A stretch of 64,000 bases of DNA from CAVVYV01 sp963818205. Lineage in GTDB: Bacteria; Actinomycetota; Thermoleophilia; Solirubrobacterales; 70-9. Every line of letters starts with the position of its first letter. The stretch's first letter is position 1. Positions 18,648 through 27,529 of the stretch are shown in pieces. A program made the position numbers and the translations under genes. A model generated the notes under the pieces. The model worked only from the letters and a program-made list of their open reading frames with translations. It ran no database searches and was not told the origin of the DNA. The stretch covers positions 1 through 64,000 of the forward strand of contig CAWFRG010000003.1 of NCBI GenBank assembly GCA_963818205.1. Reading direction: 5' to 3'.

Positions 18648-19430
18648 CAGCTCGCCTCCCCTCGGCGTCGGTCGCCGGGCCCGGCGCTCATCGCGCTGGT
18701 CGCCGAGACGCCGACCGGGGCGATCGAGGGGGCGGGCGCCGGGGGCGCCCCGTCGCCTTGGAGGGCGCGGCGAATCCTGCCGAGGTCCGCCGGAGGCCGC
18801 CTTGGCGCCGAGCTCGAAGCGGACCAGGGTGACCCAGAGCAGCGCCATCCCCGCGAGGCAGACGAGGAACGCGAGCATCATGTCCGCGGGGAGGCCACCC
18901 GCGGAGGAGAAGGTGCGCGGGTGGATCAGCGGCTCCGCCAGCCGCACCGCGAGGAAGTTGAGCGGGACGAAGGCGCCGGCGGTGATCGCGAAGACCGAGG
19001 CGTAGCGGGCCTGGCGGTCGCGGTCCTCGATCGCGTAGCGGAGCGGGTAGTAGGTGGCGTAGAGGAGGAAGACGATCAGGAAGCTGACCAGGGTCGGCTC
19101 GCGCCACTCCCACCAGACGCCCCAGGAGCCGCGCGCCCAGATCGCCCCGGTGAGGAGGACGCCGACGCCGAAGATCACCGAGAGGTGAATCGAGACGTAG
19201 GAGCGGGCGTCGTGGATCGGATCGCCGGTGCGCAGGTGCCTGATCGCGTGGATCGCGGCGACGACGAATCCGAGCAGCGCGCAGATCGCCAGCGGCACAT
19301 GCAGGTAGAAGATCTTCTGGATGAACCCCTGGTCGGCGTCCTCGGGCGCATAGAAGAAGGCCAGGGCGAAGCCGGCGGCGAGCACCGCCACCGTGGCGAT
19401 CGCGATTGTGCGGAGACTGATCGACCGCAT
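18647..19430 (-). CDS. ccmC: Heme exporter / cytochrome c biogenesis protein CcmC
   Basis: A six-helix membrane protein. The tryptophan-rich heme-handling motif is SWGVWWEWREPTLVSFL, and conserved histidines lie in FYLHVPLA and the loop near AEPLIHPRTF. CcmC passes heme to the chaperone CcmE at the outer face of the membrane. The frame drifts after LRxTSAG-like sequence near 18780. In the repaired frame it ends APSIAPVGVSATSAMSAGP and stops on a TGA overlapping the ccmD start. About 260 residues. ccmE itself is not in the window. Confidence 0.88.
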
Positions 19431-19451
19431 CCCGTCTACACCTCGTCCCGT

Positions 19452-20121
19452 CTAGTCCTCGAGCAGGTAGTCGAAGGTCGCATAGCCGACGAGGACGAAC
19501 ACCGAATCGTAGAGGCCGAGCACCGCCATCCAGGTGCCGAAGCTTGTCGAAATCGGGACCGCCGGCGTCGAGCAGGTGCTGGGCGGCGCCGGAGGTGGCG
19601 ATCACCAGCGGCACCAGCAGCGGCAGCAGGATCAGGGGGGCGAGCAGGTCGCGGGCGCTCGACATCGTCGCGATCGTCGAGATCAGGGTGCCGGTGGCGG
19701 CGAGCCCGATGTCGGCGAGGAGGAGCACCGCGGCGAGCGGGGGCAGGCCCTCCGCCGTGTCGAGGAAGAAGAGGGCGAAGATCGGGACCGCGATCAGCTC
19801 GAGGGCGACCAGGTAGATGACAAGGGCCGTGGCCTTGGCGGCGAAGAGGACGTTCCGGTCAATCGGGGCGAGCCGGATCAGCTCGAAGCCGCCCTCGTCG
19901 CGCTCGGCGACGAACAGGCGGTTGATCGCCAGGATCGCCGCGAACAGCAGGGTCGCCACCAGAACCCCGGCGCCGAGGTCGCCCTCGAGCTCGGTGCGGT
20001 CGAGGCCGAAGCGGAAGATGATGAAGGTGGTGACGGCGAAGAGGACCATCGCCGGCAGCGAGCGCAGGGTGCGGAGCTCGACTCGGAGGTCCTTCGCCAG
20101 CAGGGCCCGGAAGGCGCTCAT
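19452..20121 (-). CDS. ccmB: Heme exporter subunit CcmB (frame break near 19545)
   Basis: About 222 residues with six hydrophobic helices, starting SAFRALLAKDLRVELRT, the usual basic N-terminus of CcmB. It then has FAAILAINRLFVAERDEGG and LLPLLVPLVIATS. One frame break near 19545 hides the last segment; in the repaired frame it continues TWMAVLGLYDSVFVLVGYATF to a TAG at 19452-19454. CcmB is the membrane half of the CcmAB transporter of System I cytochrome c maturation. The ATG overlaps the ccmA stop. Confidence 0.88.
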
Positions 20122-20816
20122 CGCAGCTCCAGCACCAGGTCGGCGCCGGCGAGGGCGCGCTCGCGGTCGTGGGCTGACGACCACCCGGGTTCGGCGCCGG
20201 CGCCCGGCCCGATCAGCCGCTCGGCGAGCGCGCGCGCGCTCGGCGTCGAGGTGAGCCTCGGGCTCGTCGAGGAGGAGCAGCTCGGGCTCGTGGAGGACCG
20301 CGCGGCAGATGTCGAGGCGCTGCCTCATCCCCGCCGAGAGCTCCGCGGTCCGCTCGTCGGCGCGGCGCTCCATCCCGACCGCGGCGAGCAGCTCGTCGAT
20401 CCGGCCGGTGGCGGCCCCTTCCTCGAGGCCGTTGAGGGCCGCGGCGAGGCGGAGGTTCTCGCGGCCGCTGAGGTCTCGGTAGAGGAGGGGCTGATGTCCG
20501 AGGTAGCCGACCCGGCCGCGCAGCCGCCAGGTCTCCCGCGGCAGCGAGCAGCCGAGCACGATCGCCGTCCCGGCGGTGGGCCGAAGAAGGCCCGCCAGCA
20601 CCCGCAGCAGGGTGGTCTTGCCCGATCCGTTTGGACCGAGCACGGCGAGGCTCTGCCCGCGCTCGAGCCGGAGGCTCGACCTCCGCCAGCGCCGGTGCGC
20701 TCGCCGAAGTCGCGGCGCAGCCCCTCGAGCTCGATCGCGAGGCCCTCCGCCGCCCGCCCGGGCGCCGGATCGCGGCCCGGCTCGACCGCAGCCGTCTGCT
20801 CGGCCCCAGGTGGCAT
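20118..20816 (-). CDS. ccmA: Heme exporter ATP-binding subunit CcmA (frame breaks)
   Basis: ABC ATPase with Walker A GPNGSGKTTLLRVLAG, Q-loop region GYLGHQPLLYRDLSGREN, signature LSAGMRQRLD and Walker B LLLLDEPEAHLD. The N-terminal part IELEGLRRDFGERTALA is separated from the rest by a break near 20690, and the C-terminal end ERALAGADLVLELR is reached by another near 20190-20230. About 230 residues. First gene of the minus-strand ccm-hem operon; start ATG 20816. The presence of ccmABCD indicates System I rather than the System II typical of many Gram-positives. Confidence 0.87.
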
Positions 20817-20842
20817 CGGGGCGAATCTAGCGGGCCGGAGCG

Positions 20843-21588
20843 GTGTTCCTTGGGTCATCGTCCGCACCCTCTTCATTCTCATCGCCGCGCTTCCCTGGCT
20901 GGCCGCGCTCGTCTTGGTCGTCTCCGAGGAGGGCAACCGAACGGCGCTCGCGCAGTCGCCGATCCCCGCGGAATCGCCCGCCCCCTCGCCATCGCCCACC
21001 GCGAGCTCCACCGGCTTCGAGCAGGTCGAGCAGGGGCTCCTGGATGCCGGCTCGGTCTCGCTGGGAACGCCGCAGCGGGGGGCGCTGGTACGCGGCGTCC
21101 AGCTGCCGCCCGAGGGAGCCGACTTCTTCACCTGGGACTTTCCCCTGAAGCAAGCGCCGAACCGGCCGTGGCGCCGCTGGGCCGCGGGGCGGACGATCGC
21201 GATCGTGCTCGCGGTGATCGCCGAGTACCGGGCGGCCCACCCCGGGGTGACGCGGGTCGGGATCGCCGATCTCAGCCGGCCGCACGGCGGCGACTTCGGC
21301 AAGCGCTTCGGCGGGCTCGGCCACGCCTCCCACCAGAACGGGCTGGACGTGGACATCCTCTATCCCCGGCGCGACCTGAAGGAGCTCATCCCCTCGAAGG
21401 TCACCCAGATCGACCAGCCGCTGGCGCAGGACCTGGTCGATCGCCTCGTCGCCGCCGGCGCCGGGTACGTTTTCGTCGGCCCCCACACCAAGCTCACCGG
21501 CCCCCGCAAGGTCGTCCAGAAGCTGGTCTTCCACGACGACCACATGCACGTCCGCTTCTTCGCTCGCCGAGGCGGGCGAACCGGGTAG
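20843..21588 (+). CDS. Secreted murein endopeptidase of the MepA/LAS type
   Basis: A hydrophobic N-terminal signal (RTLFILIAALPWLAALVLVV) and a Pro/Ser-rich linker precede the catalytic domain. The zinc-peptidase signature is complete: SRPHGGDFGKRFGG, then GHASHQNGLDVDILYPRRD with the His and Asp ligands, and HDDHMHVRF at the end with the last ligands. Such enzymes cleave peptide cross-links in peptidoglycan outside the cell. No start codon sits directly before the signal in this frame; GTG 20843 plus one frame slip is likely. Divergent from ccmA. About 245 residues. Confidence 0.78.
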
Positions 21589-21609
21589 GCCCGAGTCGAC
21601 CGGCCTGAC

Positions 21610-22545
21610 CTACAGCTTCAGGCAGTAGCCGTGGGCAGTGAAGCTGGTCGCCCCTCCGGTGCCGTAGCCCGACGCGGACCAGGTCCCATCGGGGTTGACC
21701 ATGCCGTTGGTGAACAAGACCGACTCCGATCCGTTACCGCTGAAGCCACCGGAGGTCATCCGCCTCCCCAGAGGGCAGGGCGGCGTCGTTGCCGTGCCCA
21801 GCTGCCCGGTCCCGAGCGTGGTCGCGGCCGTGACCTCGGTCAGCAGCGGCCTCTTGCTCCTCACGCAGTAGGCGATCGCGGTGAGCTTGCCGCCGAAGGC
21901 GCCGAAGGCATGGCCGACCACCCGCCATGACTTGCCGGACACCGCCTGTGACTCGATCACGTAGTTGCCGCCCCTGGTGATGAAGTCGGTGCGCTGGAAG
22001 CCGCCTGCGAACAGGTGCCTGCGCCCGGGGCAGGTCGCCACGACCTTCTTCGTCTGCCCGGGCTTCACGTATTTGGTCTTGTGCGGCGGCGTCACGTGCC
22101 CGAGCTTCGGCCCGCAGACCGCCTGCAGGGTGACGTCGCGAGGCTGCGTCGTGCGCGGGTTCGGGTCGAAGAGCACCGCGCTCACGTGCCAGCCCTGCTG
22201 GACGCCCAGGCGCTCATACGAATGCGGGTAGACGCCCTCCCCGTCCGGGCCGGGAGGCGGGTTGGTCGTCATACCGCCGCCGAGTGGGGAGCTCCGGCCG
22301 GGACAGCCAACGACGAGCCGCTCCTTCTGGTCGGCCTGCGACATCTGGAAGGTCTTGGTGGCGATCGTCACCGACTTGGCCGCCCTCGCCGTCGCGGCAT
22401 TCGCCCGGCCGCCGACCAGGTGCTGGGCGAGGAGCACGGCCGCGATCGCGAGCAGCAATCCAGTCGCCGCAAGCGTCAGTTTGCGCAGATGACTGGCGGT
22501 CAGGAGTCGCCGGCAGCTGGAGACCCACGGGCCTTTCCGTTCCAT
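21610..22545 (-). CDS. Secreted protein with three internal repeats, unknown function
   Basis: 311 residues, intact. The N-terminus has a basic lead and a strong hydrophobic helix (LTLAATGLLLAIAAVLLAQHL), so it is exported, perhaps anchored. Three repeats of about 75-90 residues follow. Each opens with a cysteine block (VVGCPGRSSPLGGG, VATCPGRRHLFAGG, TPPCPLGRRMTSGG) and closes with a second cysteine (LQAVCGPK, AIAYCVRS, AHGYCLKL). Each therefore likely carries one disulfide. The W-x-V/A motif (GWHVSAVLF, SWRVVGHAF, TWSASGYG) also repeats. I do not recognise the family and see no catalytic motif. Confidence 0.65.
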   Translation of the reverse strand: MERKGPWVSSCRRLLTASHLRKLTLAATGLLLAIAAVLLAQHLVGGRANAATARAAKSVTIATKTFQMSQADQKERLVVGCPGRSSPLGGGMTTNPPPGPDGEGVYPHSYERLGVQQGWHVSAVLFDPNPRTTQPRDVTLQAVCGPKLGHVTPPHKTKYVKPGQTKKVVATCPGRRHLFAGGFQRTDFITRGGNYVIESQAVSGKSWRVVGHAFGAFGGKLTAIAYCVRSKRPLLTEVTAATTLGTGQLGTATTPPCPLGRRMTSGGFSGNGSESVLFTNGMVNPDGTWSASGYGTGGATSFTAHGYCLKL

Positions 22546-22803
22546 CGGTTGACCTCTCTCTTGTAGGCGCTTCCGGGGTTAGCTGTCGGGCTCACGCGGA
22601 AGAGAGTCGCGTTATGCCGATATGGCAATTCGCCCCGGGATTGGGTCCCCCGGCCGCCGGCGCGACGGACGTGCCAGCGGTTAAGCAGGTCGATTAACGG
22701 CGCGGAAAGATAACAGGCGCCCTACGCGGTACTGGGGACTGCTCGGGAAGCGGCGGGCGCTCGGCGCGACTTTTCTGGCGCCACCGCCGGGGCCTGTGGG
22801 ACG

Positions 22804-24489
22804 CTACTTGCCCTTCTGCAGCGCCCGGCGACCGACTCGAAGGAGGGCACCGCCGTGCTCGCGGAGCGCCTTCATCCGATTGCCGTTGCGGCTGTACAGC
22901 AGCTGCGCCGAGGCCCGGAAGGCGTCGCCGACGTCCTGGTCGTAGGGCTGCCACCAGCTGTCGCGGGTCCACCCCGGCTCCCAGCTGATCAGCTTGACGT
23001 TGACGCACTCGTAGAAGCCGAACTTCGAGTGCGAGCGGCCGAGGCCCGAGTCCTTCACCCCGCCCCAGGAGCACTGGCAGGCGCCGTGGGAGAAGGAGTG
23101 GTCGTTGACCCAGACCATTCCTGACTGGATCTGTCTCGCCATCCGCTCGCCCTTGCCGCGGTCCTTGGTCCAGACCGAGGCGCCGAGCCCGAACTTGGAG
23201 TCGTTGGCCAGACGGATCGCCTCCTCCTCGGAGTCGACGGTCATCACCGGCAGCACCGGGCCGAAGATCTCCTCCTGCATGATCCGCATCTCGTGGGTGA
23301 CGCCGGTGAGCACGGTGGGGGCGATGAAGCGTCCCTTCATCCCCTTCACCTTCACCGGTCCGCCGGTGAGGCGCTTCGCCCCGTTGGCCAGCGCGTCGTC
23401 GACCAACTCGGTGACCAGGTCGGCCTGCTCGGCGGAGACCATCGGGCCGGTCTCGGTCGTCCACTCGAGTGGGTCGCCGACCGTCAGCCGCTCCGTTTCC
23501 CGGATCACGCCGTCGAGGAAGGCGTCGGAGACGTCGCGGTGGACGTAGACCCGCTCGATTCCGGAGCAGGTCTGGCCGGCGTTCGCGAAGCCTCCCCAGA
23601 CGGCGCCGGAGACAGCGTTGGCGAGGTCGGCGTCGGCGCAGACGATCTGCGGGTCCTTGCCGCCGAGCTCGAGCACCGAGCCCTTCATCCGCTTCGCGCA
23701 CTCGACTCCGACCTTGTAGCCAATCTCGACCGAGCCGGTAAAGAAGATCTTCCCCGCCGATGACTTCACCAGAGCGTCGCCGATCCGGCCGCCGCCGTGG
23801 ATCGTCCGCACCAGCCCCTCGGGGAAGCCGGCCTTCTCGAAGATCATCCGGATCCGCTCGCCGATCAGCGGCGTCAGGCTGGCCGGCTTGAGGACGACGC
23901 CGTTCCCCGCCATCAGCGCGATCGCGACCTCGCCGAACGGGATCGACCAGGGGTAGTTCCAAGGGGCGATCACGCCGACCACGCCGATCGGCTCATAGGC
24001 GAACTTGGCGCGCTTGGTCTTCAGGAACGCCTGCGGGAATGGGACCTTCTCGTCGGCGAGGATCTCGGGGCCCTGGTCGGCGATCCACTTGAGCGCGTCG
24101 ACCGTGGGCAGCAGCTCCATCGAGTAGGACTCGACCCGCGGCTTGCCCTGCTCGCGGGTGAGCAGCTCGGCGAGCTCGTCGATCTCGGCGAGCAGCACGT
24201 CCTCAGCGCGGCGCATGTAACGGGCGCGGTCCTCGAGCGAGAGCTGCGCCCAGAACGGCTGGACCTCGGCGACATCGTCGACGACCGCCTGAACCTTCGA
24301 CGGGGTGAGGGTCTCGACGGTCCCGAGCAGCTCGCCGGTGGTCGGATTGAAGGATTCGAGCACCTTCTTTCCCGCCGAGCGCTTCTTGGAGGCCTTGGAT
24401 CGCTTCGAGCTCGAGGACTTCGGTGCGGAGCCGTCGCCGCTCTCCCCGCTGCCGCCTGTGGTCGTCCTGCCGGAGCTTCTCGCCTCCAT
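22804..24489 (-). CDS. Aldehyde dehydrogenase with Ser/Lys-rich N-terminal extension
   Basis: 561 residues, intact. The ALDH core begins near residue 45. It has PWNYPWSIPFG near 177, the NAD turn FTGSVEIGYKVG, catalytic Glu274 in LELGGKDP and catalytic Cys308 in GQTCSGIERV, then EEIFGPVLPV and the late GVKDSGLGRSHS. Residues 1-42 are low complexity (Ser, Lys, Gly, Thr) and unlike ordinary ALDH. About 50 residues after the core (WWQPYDQD onward) also exceed the usual length. Oxidises an aldehyde to the acid with NAD(P); the substrate is not evident. The 258-base gap upstream of the neighbouring secreted gene holds no gene. Confidence 0.88.
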   Translation of the reverse strand: MEARSSGRTTTGGSGESGDGSAPKSSSSKRSKASKKRSAGKKVLESFNPTTGELLGTVETLTPSKVQAVVDDVAEVQPFWAQLSLEDRARYMRRAEDVLLAEIDELAELLTREQGKPRVESYSMELLPTVDALKWIADQGPEILADEKVPFPQAFLKTKRAKFAYEPIGVVGVIAPWNYPWSIPFGEVAIALMAGNGVVLKPASLTPLIGERIRMIFEKAGFPEGLVRTIHGGGRIGDALVKSSAGKIFFTGSVEIGYKVGVECAKRMKGSVLELGGKDPQIVCADADLANAVSGAVWGGFANAGQTCSGIERVYVHRDVSDAFLDGVIRETERLTVGDPLEWTTETGPMVSAEQADLVTELVDDALANGAKRLTGGPVKVKGMKGRFIAPTVLTGVTHEMRIMQEEIFGPVLPVMTVDSEEEAIRLANDSKFGLGASVWTKDRGKGERMARQIQSGMVWVNDHSFSHGACQCSWGGVKDSGLGRSHSKFGFYECVNVKLISWEPGWTRDSWWQPYDQDVGDAFRASAQLLYSRNGNRMKALREHGGALLRVGRRALQKGK

Positions 24490-24552
24490 GGCTGCTTCCT
24501 CTCGTCGGGTTCGCTCGCCCGGCGATTCTACGACCCTCTAAAAAGTGAAGGC

Positions 24553-24639
24553 CGGGTGCCAATCCCCATGGCACCCGACCTCCGTGTCCACTCCCCGGCT
24601 CTTAACGCGTCGGCTCCGGCGAACCTTCGCTACCGGAGC
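24553..24639. promoter_or_regulatory. Two perfect hairpins in a 283-base divergent gap
   Basis: CGGGTGCC (24553-24560) pairs with GGCACCCG (24570-24577) across a 9-base loop, and GCTCCGG (24613-24619) pairs with CCGGAGC (24633-24639) across 13 bases. They lie between the minus-strand ALDH start (24489) and the DUF937 start (24773). No T-run follows, so they are not plain terminators. They could be leader structures or operators. The remaining sequence of the gap shows nothing I recognise. Confidence 0.35.
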
Positions 24640-24772
24640 GTCAGACGACCCGTAGAACACGGACTTCTCGCCAGGGTTGCGGAGATCCGAAGCGCTCTAC
24701 CCGCTTAATCCCAGGTCAACGTCGGCTCGGGCAACGGTTACTGTTCGCCCCCTCGCGAACGAAAGGGAGACG

Positions 24773-25104
24773 ATGGCGGCGATCGAGGACATTCTCAGCG
24801 GAGCGCTTGGCAAGGCCTTGGGAGGAGGAGGGGACGACAAGAGCAAGCTGCTCACGGCCCTGATGCCGGTGATAATCACCATGCTCGCGAACGGAGGGTT
24901 GTCGAAGATCCTCTCCGGCATGAAGGGGAAGGGACTCAGCGCCCAGGCGGACTCGTGGGTCGGGAAGGGCGAGAACCTGCCGATCACGGGCGAGCAGCCC
25001 GAGAGAAGGCGGTCGACGAGTGCTCGGCAGGTAGCGGACTGCGGATGCGATCATCGCTCAGGACGAGGCGCCAAGAACGAGCGAAACGGAGGAGAGATGG
25101 CTGA
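24773..25104 (+). CDS. DUF937/YidB-like small protein (probable frame break near 25000)
   Basis: The start IEDILSGALGKALGGGGDDKSKLL with LMPVIITMLANGGLSKILSGM and the QADSWVGKGENLPITGEQ block is typical of YidB/DUF937 proteins. After ITGEQ the frame slips: one frame reads EKAVDE, the expected beginning of the next helix, to a TGA at 25102-25104. The visible frame instead runs straight into the CBS gene and creates a false fusion. The usual C-terminal helix bundle is not clearly recovered, so the protein may be truncated here. Function unknown in the family. The ribosome site AAAGGGAG precedes the ATG. Confidence 0.7.
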
Positions 25105-25519
25105 GACCGCGCGTGATCTGATGAGCGAGGGCTGCGAGTGCGTCGAGGCGAGCGAGACCGTCGCGGCTGCGGCGAAGAAGCTGGCCAAGCTGAACGTCGG
25201 CGCGATGCCGATCTGCGGCGACGACGACAAGCTGAAGGGAATGCTGACCGACCGCGACATCGCCGTGAAGGTGGTCGCCGAGGGCAGGGACCCGACCCAG
25301 GTCACAGCCGCGGACCTCGCCGAGGGCGTGCCGGTGACGGTCACCGCCGAGGACCCGGCCGAGGACGTGATGCGGACCATGGCGCAGAACCAGGTCCGTC
25401 GCGTGCCGGTTCTCGACGCCGACCGCAGGCTGGTCGGAATCGTCAGCCAGGCCGACGTGGCGACGCGGGCAAGCGCGAACCAGGCGGGCAACCTGGTCGA
25501 GGCTATTTCAGCCGGTTAG
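25097..25519 (+). CDS. Two-CBS-domain protein
   Basis: 140 residues starting at ATG 25097 behind GGAGGAG. Two CBS motifs fill it: residues about 1-60 (ARDLMSEGCECVEASETVAAAA, MPICGDDDKLKGMLTDRDI) and 70-130 (TAEDPAEDVMRTMAQ, RRVPVLDADRRLVGIVSQ). Stand-alone CBS pairs sense adenine nucleotides and regulate partners; actinobacterial members are often dormancy or hypoxia induced. Intact. Its stop overlaps the convergent GlsB stop. Confidence 0.88.
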   Translation: MAETARDLMSEGCECVEASETVAAAAKKLAKLNVGAMPICGDDDKLKGMLTDRDIAVKVVAEGRDPTQVTAADLAEGVPVTVTAEDPAEDVMRTMAQNQVRRVPVLDADRRLVGIVSQADVATRASANQAGNLVEAISAG

Positions 25520-25830
25520 CGGCCGGGCCCGCTCGCGGTTACGTCAGGTCCGGCCTTCGGCGCCATCCTGCGCGCGATGAACCCGGCGAGGATCAGCACG
25601 ATGATCACGCCGATGACCGCGCTGAGTAGGCCCCCGAGGTCGAAGGCGTCATCGTCGCCGATCCCCAATCCGCGCGTGAAGATCCAGTAGCCGGCGAACG
25701 CGCCGACCAGGCCAAGAAGGATCGAGACGAGCCACGACTGTGGGCCCTTCATCCCACTGAAGATGTCGTTGGGGACCAGCGCGCGGCCGATGAAGCCCGC
25801 TACTAACCCGAGAATCAGTGCTCCGATCAT
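25516..25830 (-). CDS. GlsB/YeaQ/YmgE-family stress membrane protein
   Basis: 104 residues from the ATG at 25830. It has the family pattern of three helices: IGALILGLVAGFIGRALVP with the G-x-x-AGxIGR motif, SWLVSILLGLVGAFAGYWI with the G-x3-G-x3-G face, and LLSAVIGVIIVLILAGFI. A slightly longer acidic loop (GIGDDDAFDLGG) lies before the last helix. Small membrane proteins of this group are induced by general stress; the biochemical role is not known. An earlier start would add an unlikely soluble lead. Confidence 0.85.
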   Translation of the reverse strand: MIGALILGLVAGFIGRALVPNDIFSGMKGPQSWLVSILLGLVGAFAGYWIFTRGLGIGDDDAFDLGGLLSAVIGVIIVLILAGFIARRMAPKAGPDVTASGPGR

Positions 25831-25885
25831 CTCTTCCCTTTCGGTGGGATGCCTGAAGGGCAGCCAACCTACCACCATTGCCGGG

Positions 25886-27227
25886 CTATGGCCGGCCGTA
25901 GCCGAGCAGCTCCCGTAGCCGCTGGAGCCGCTCGCGGAGCTCGGCCTCGAAGCCGCGGTCCGTGGGCTCGTAGAAGCGCTCGCCCCGGACGCTCTCGGGC
26001 GCCAGCGGCTGGTCGGTGACCGCGTCGGGCTCGTCGTGGGGGTAGCGGTAACCCTCGCCGCGGCCGAGCTTGGCGGCGCCCGGGTAGTGGGAATCCTGCA
26101 GGTGGGGCGGCGGCTCGGCGGCGCCGTGCTCCCGGACGTGGGCGCCGGCCCGCGAGATCGCCCTGGTCGAAGCGTTCGACTTCGGCGCCAGCGCCAGGTA
26201 GGCGGCCGCCTGGGCGAGGTTGAGCGCGCACTCCGGTAGCCCCACCCGGTCGACCGCCTGGGCGGCGGCGTTGGCGACGATCAGCGCCTGAGGGTCGGCG
26301 TTGCCGACGTCCTCGGAGGCGAAGATCACCATCCGCCGGGCGATGAAGCGCGGGTCCTCGCCGCCCTCCAGCATCACCGCCAGGTAGTAGATCGAGGCAT
26401 CGACGTCGGAGCCGCGAGTGGCCTTGATCCAGGCCGAGATGTAGTCGTAGTGCTTGTCGCCCGCGCGGTCGTAGAGGAGCGCCTTGCGCTGGAGCGCATC
26501 CTCGACCGCGGCGATCGAGACCTCGGCGTCTCCGGCCGCCCGCGGTCGTCTCCGCCGCGCGCTCGAGTGCCGCCAGGGCGACTCGGGCGTCGCCACCGGC
26601 GCGGGCCGCGAGCATCTCCATCGCCTCGTCGGGAACCGCCGGTGCGTCGGGGAGCCCGCGCTCGTCCTCCAGCGCCCGGCGGAGGAGCTGCTCGATCTCC
26701 GCCTCGGTGAGCGGCCGGAACTCGTAGATCTGAGTGCGGGAGAGCAGCGCCGAGTTGACCTCGAAGTAGGGGTTCTCGGTGGTGGCGCCGATCAGGGTCA
26801 CCAGCCCCTCCTCCACCGCGGGCAGGAGCGCGTCCTGCTGGGCCTTGTTGAAGCGGTGGATCTCGTCGAGGAAGAAGATCGTCGGCCGGCCCGAGGCCCG
26901 CCGCTCCTCGGCGCGAGCGATCACCTCGCGGACCTCGGCGCGGCCGGCGTTCACGGCCGAGAGCTCCTCGAAGGCCCCCTCGACCCGGGCGGCGATGATC
27001 CGCGCCAGGGTCGTCTTCCCGGTGCCCGGTGGCCCGTAGAAGATCGCCGAGTGCGGCTCTCCCGACTCGATCGCGACCCGCAGCGCCGAGCCCTCCGCCA
27101 GGAGCTGGCTCTGTCCCGCGAACTCGTCGAGGTCGCGCGGCCGCATCCGGGTGGCGAGCGGCGCCTCCTCGGGCGGCACCCCGGTGCGCTTGGTCTCCCC
27201 GCCGGTCTCGAACAGCCGCTCGCTCAC
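25886..27227 (-). CDS. rarA: Replication-associated recombination protein A (RarA/MgsA), frame break near 26540
   Basis: About 445 residues. AAA+ core: MRPRDLDEFAGQSQLL, Walker A YGPPGTGKTTLA, Walker B IFFLDEIHRFNKAQQD, sensor 1 GATTENPYFEV, and arginine finger region SALLSRTQIYEF. After the break near 26540 the clamp and tetramer part continues with DKHYDYISAWIKATRGSD, RRMVIFASEDVGNADPQAL and the ending SHYPGAAKLG. RarA acts at stalled replication forks. GTG start at 27227 overlapping the upstream NTF2-like stop. Confidence 0.9.
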
Positions 27228-27478
27228 TGCTCCGCCAGCTCCCCCGCGGCTTCGAGAGCGAGCTCGACGGTGGGGTAGACGTGGAAGCGCCTGGCCTCCT
27301 CCCACTCCCGGATCCAGCGCTGGAAGCCGTCGAAGCCGTGATAGGTGCCCGCATTGACGATCTCAGGATGCCCGTAGATCTCTGCCTCCGGGTGCATCAG
27401 CGCCCGCAAGGTCTCCTCGTCGCCACGCAGGTAGGCGCCGAGGGTCTCGTAGGAGAGCTCGACGTTGGTCTTCGCCAT
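27224..27478 (-). CDS. Short NTF2/SnoaL-like protein (about two thirds of the usual fold)
   Basis: 84 residues from the ATG at 27478: VELSYETLGAYLRGDEETLRALMHPEAEIYGHPE, then GTYHGFDGFQRWIREWEEA and HVYPTVELALEA. This is the N-terminal helix pair and early strands of the SnoaL/NTF2 cone. The last strands that normally close the sheet (30-40 residues) are missing. The stop overlaps the GTG of rarA, so it may be a real shortened form or the product of a base error. Function unknown. Confidence 0.6.
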   Translation of the reverse strand: MAKTNVELSYETLGAYLRGDEETLRALMHPEAEIYGHPEIVNAGTYHGFDGFQRWIREWEEARRFHVYPTVELALEAAGELAEQ

Positions 27479-27529
27479 CGCCATCCGAGCGTACCCGTGC
27501 TTAGCTCCCCCAGGTAGCGTCCCGCGGCC

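Noticed and set aside
18647..19430. CcmC-CcmD fusion protein
   Set aside because: The frame is open only because of a slip near 18780. In the repaired frame ccmC stops at a TGA overlapping an ATG with its own ribosome site.
24553..24577. Rho-independent terminator
   Set aside because: The stem is perfect but no T-run follows on either strand, and no gene ends toward it.
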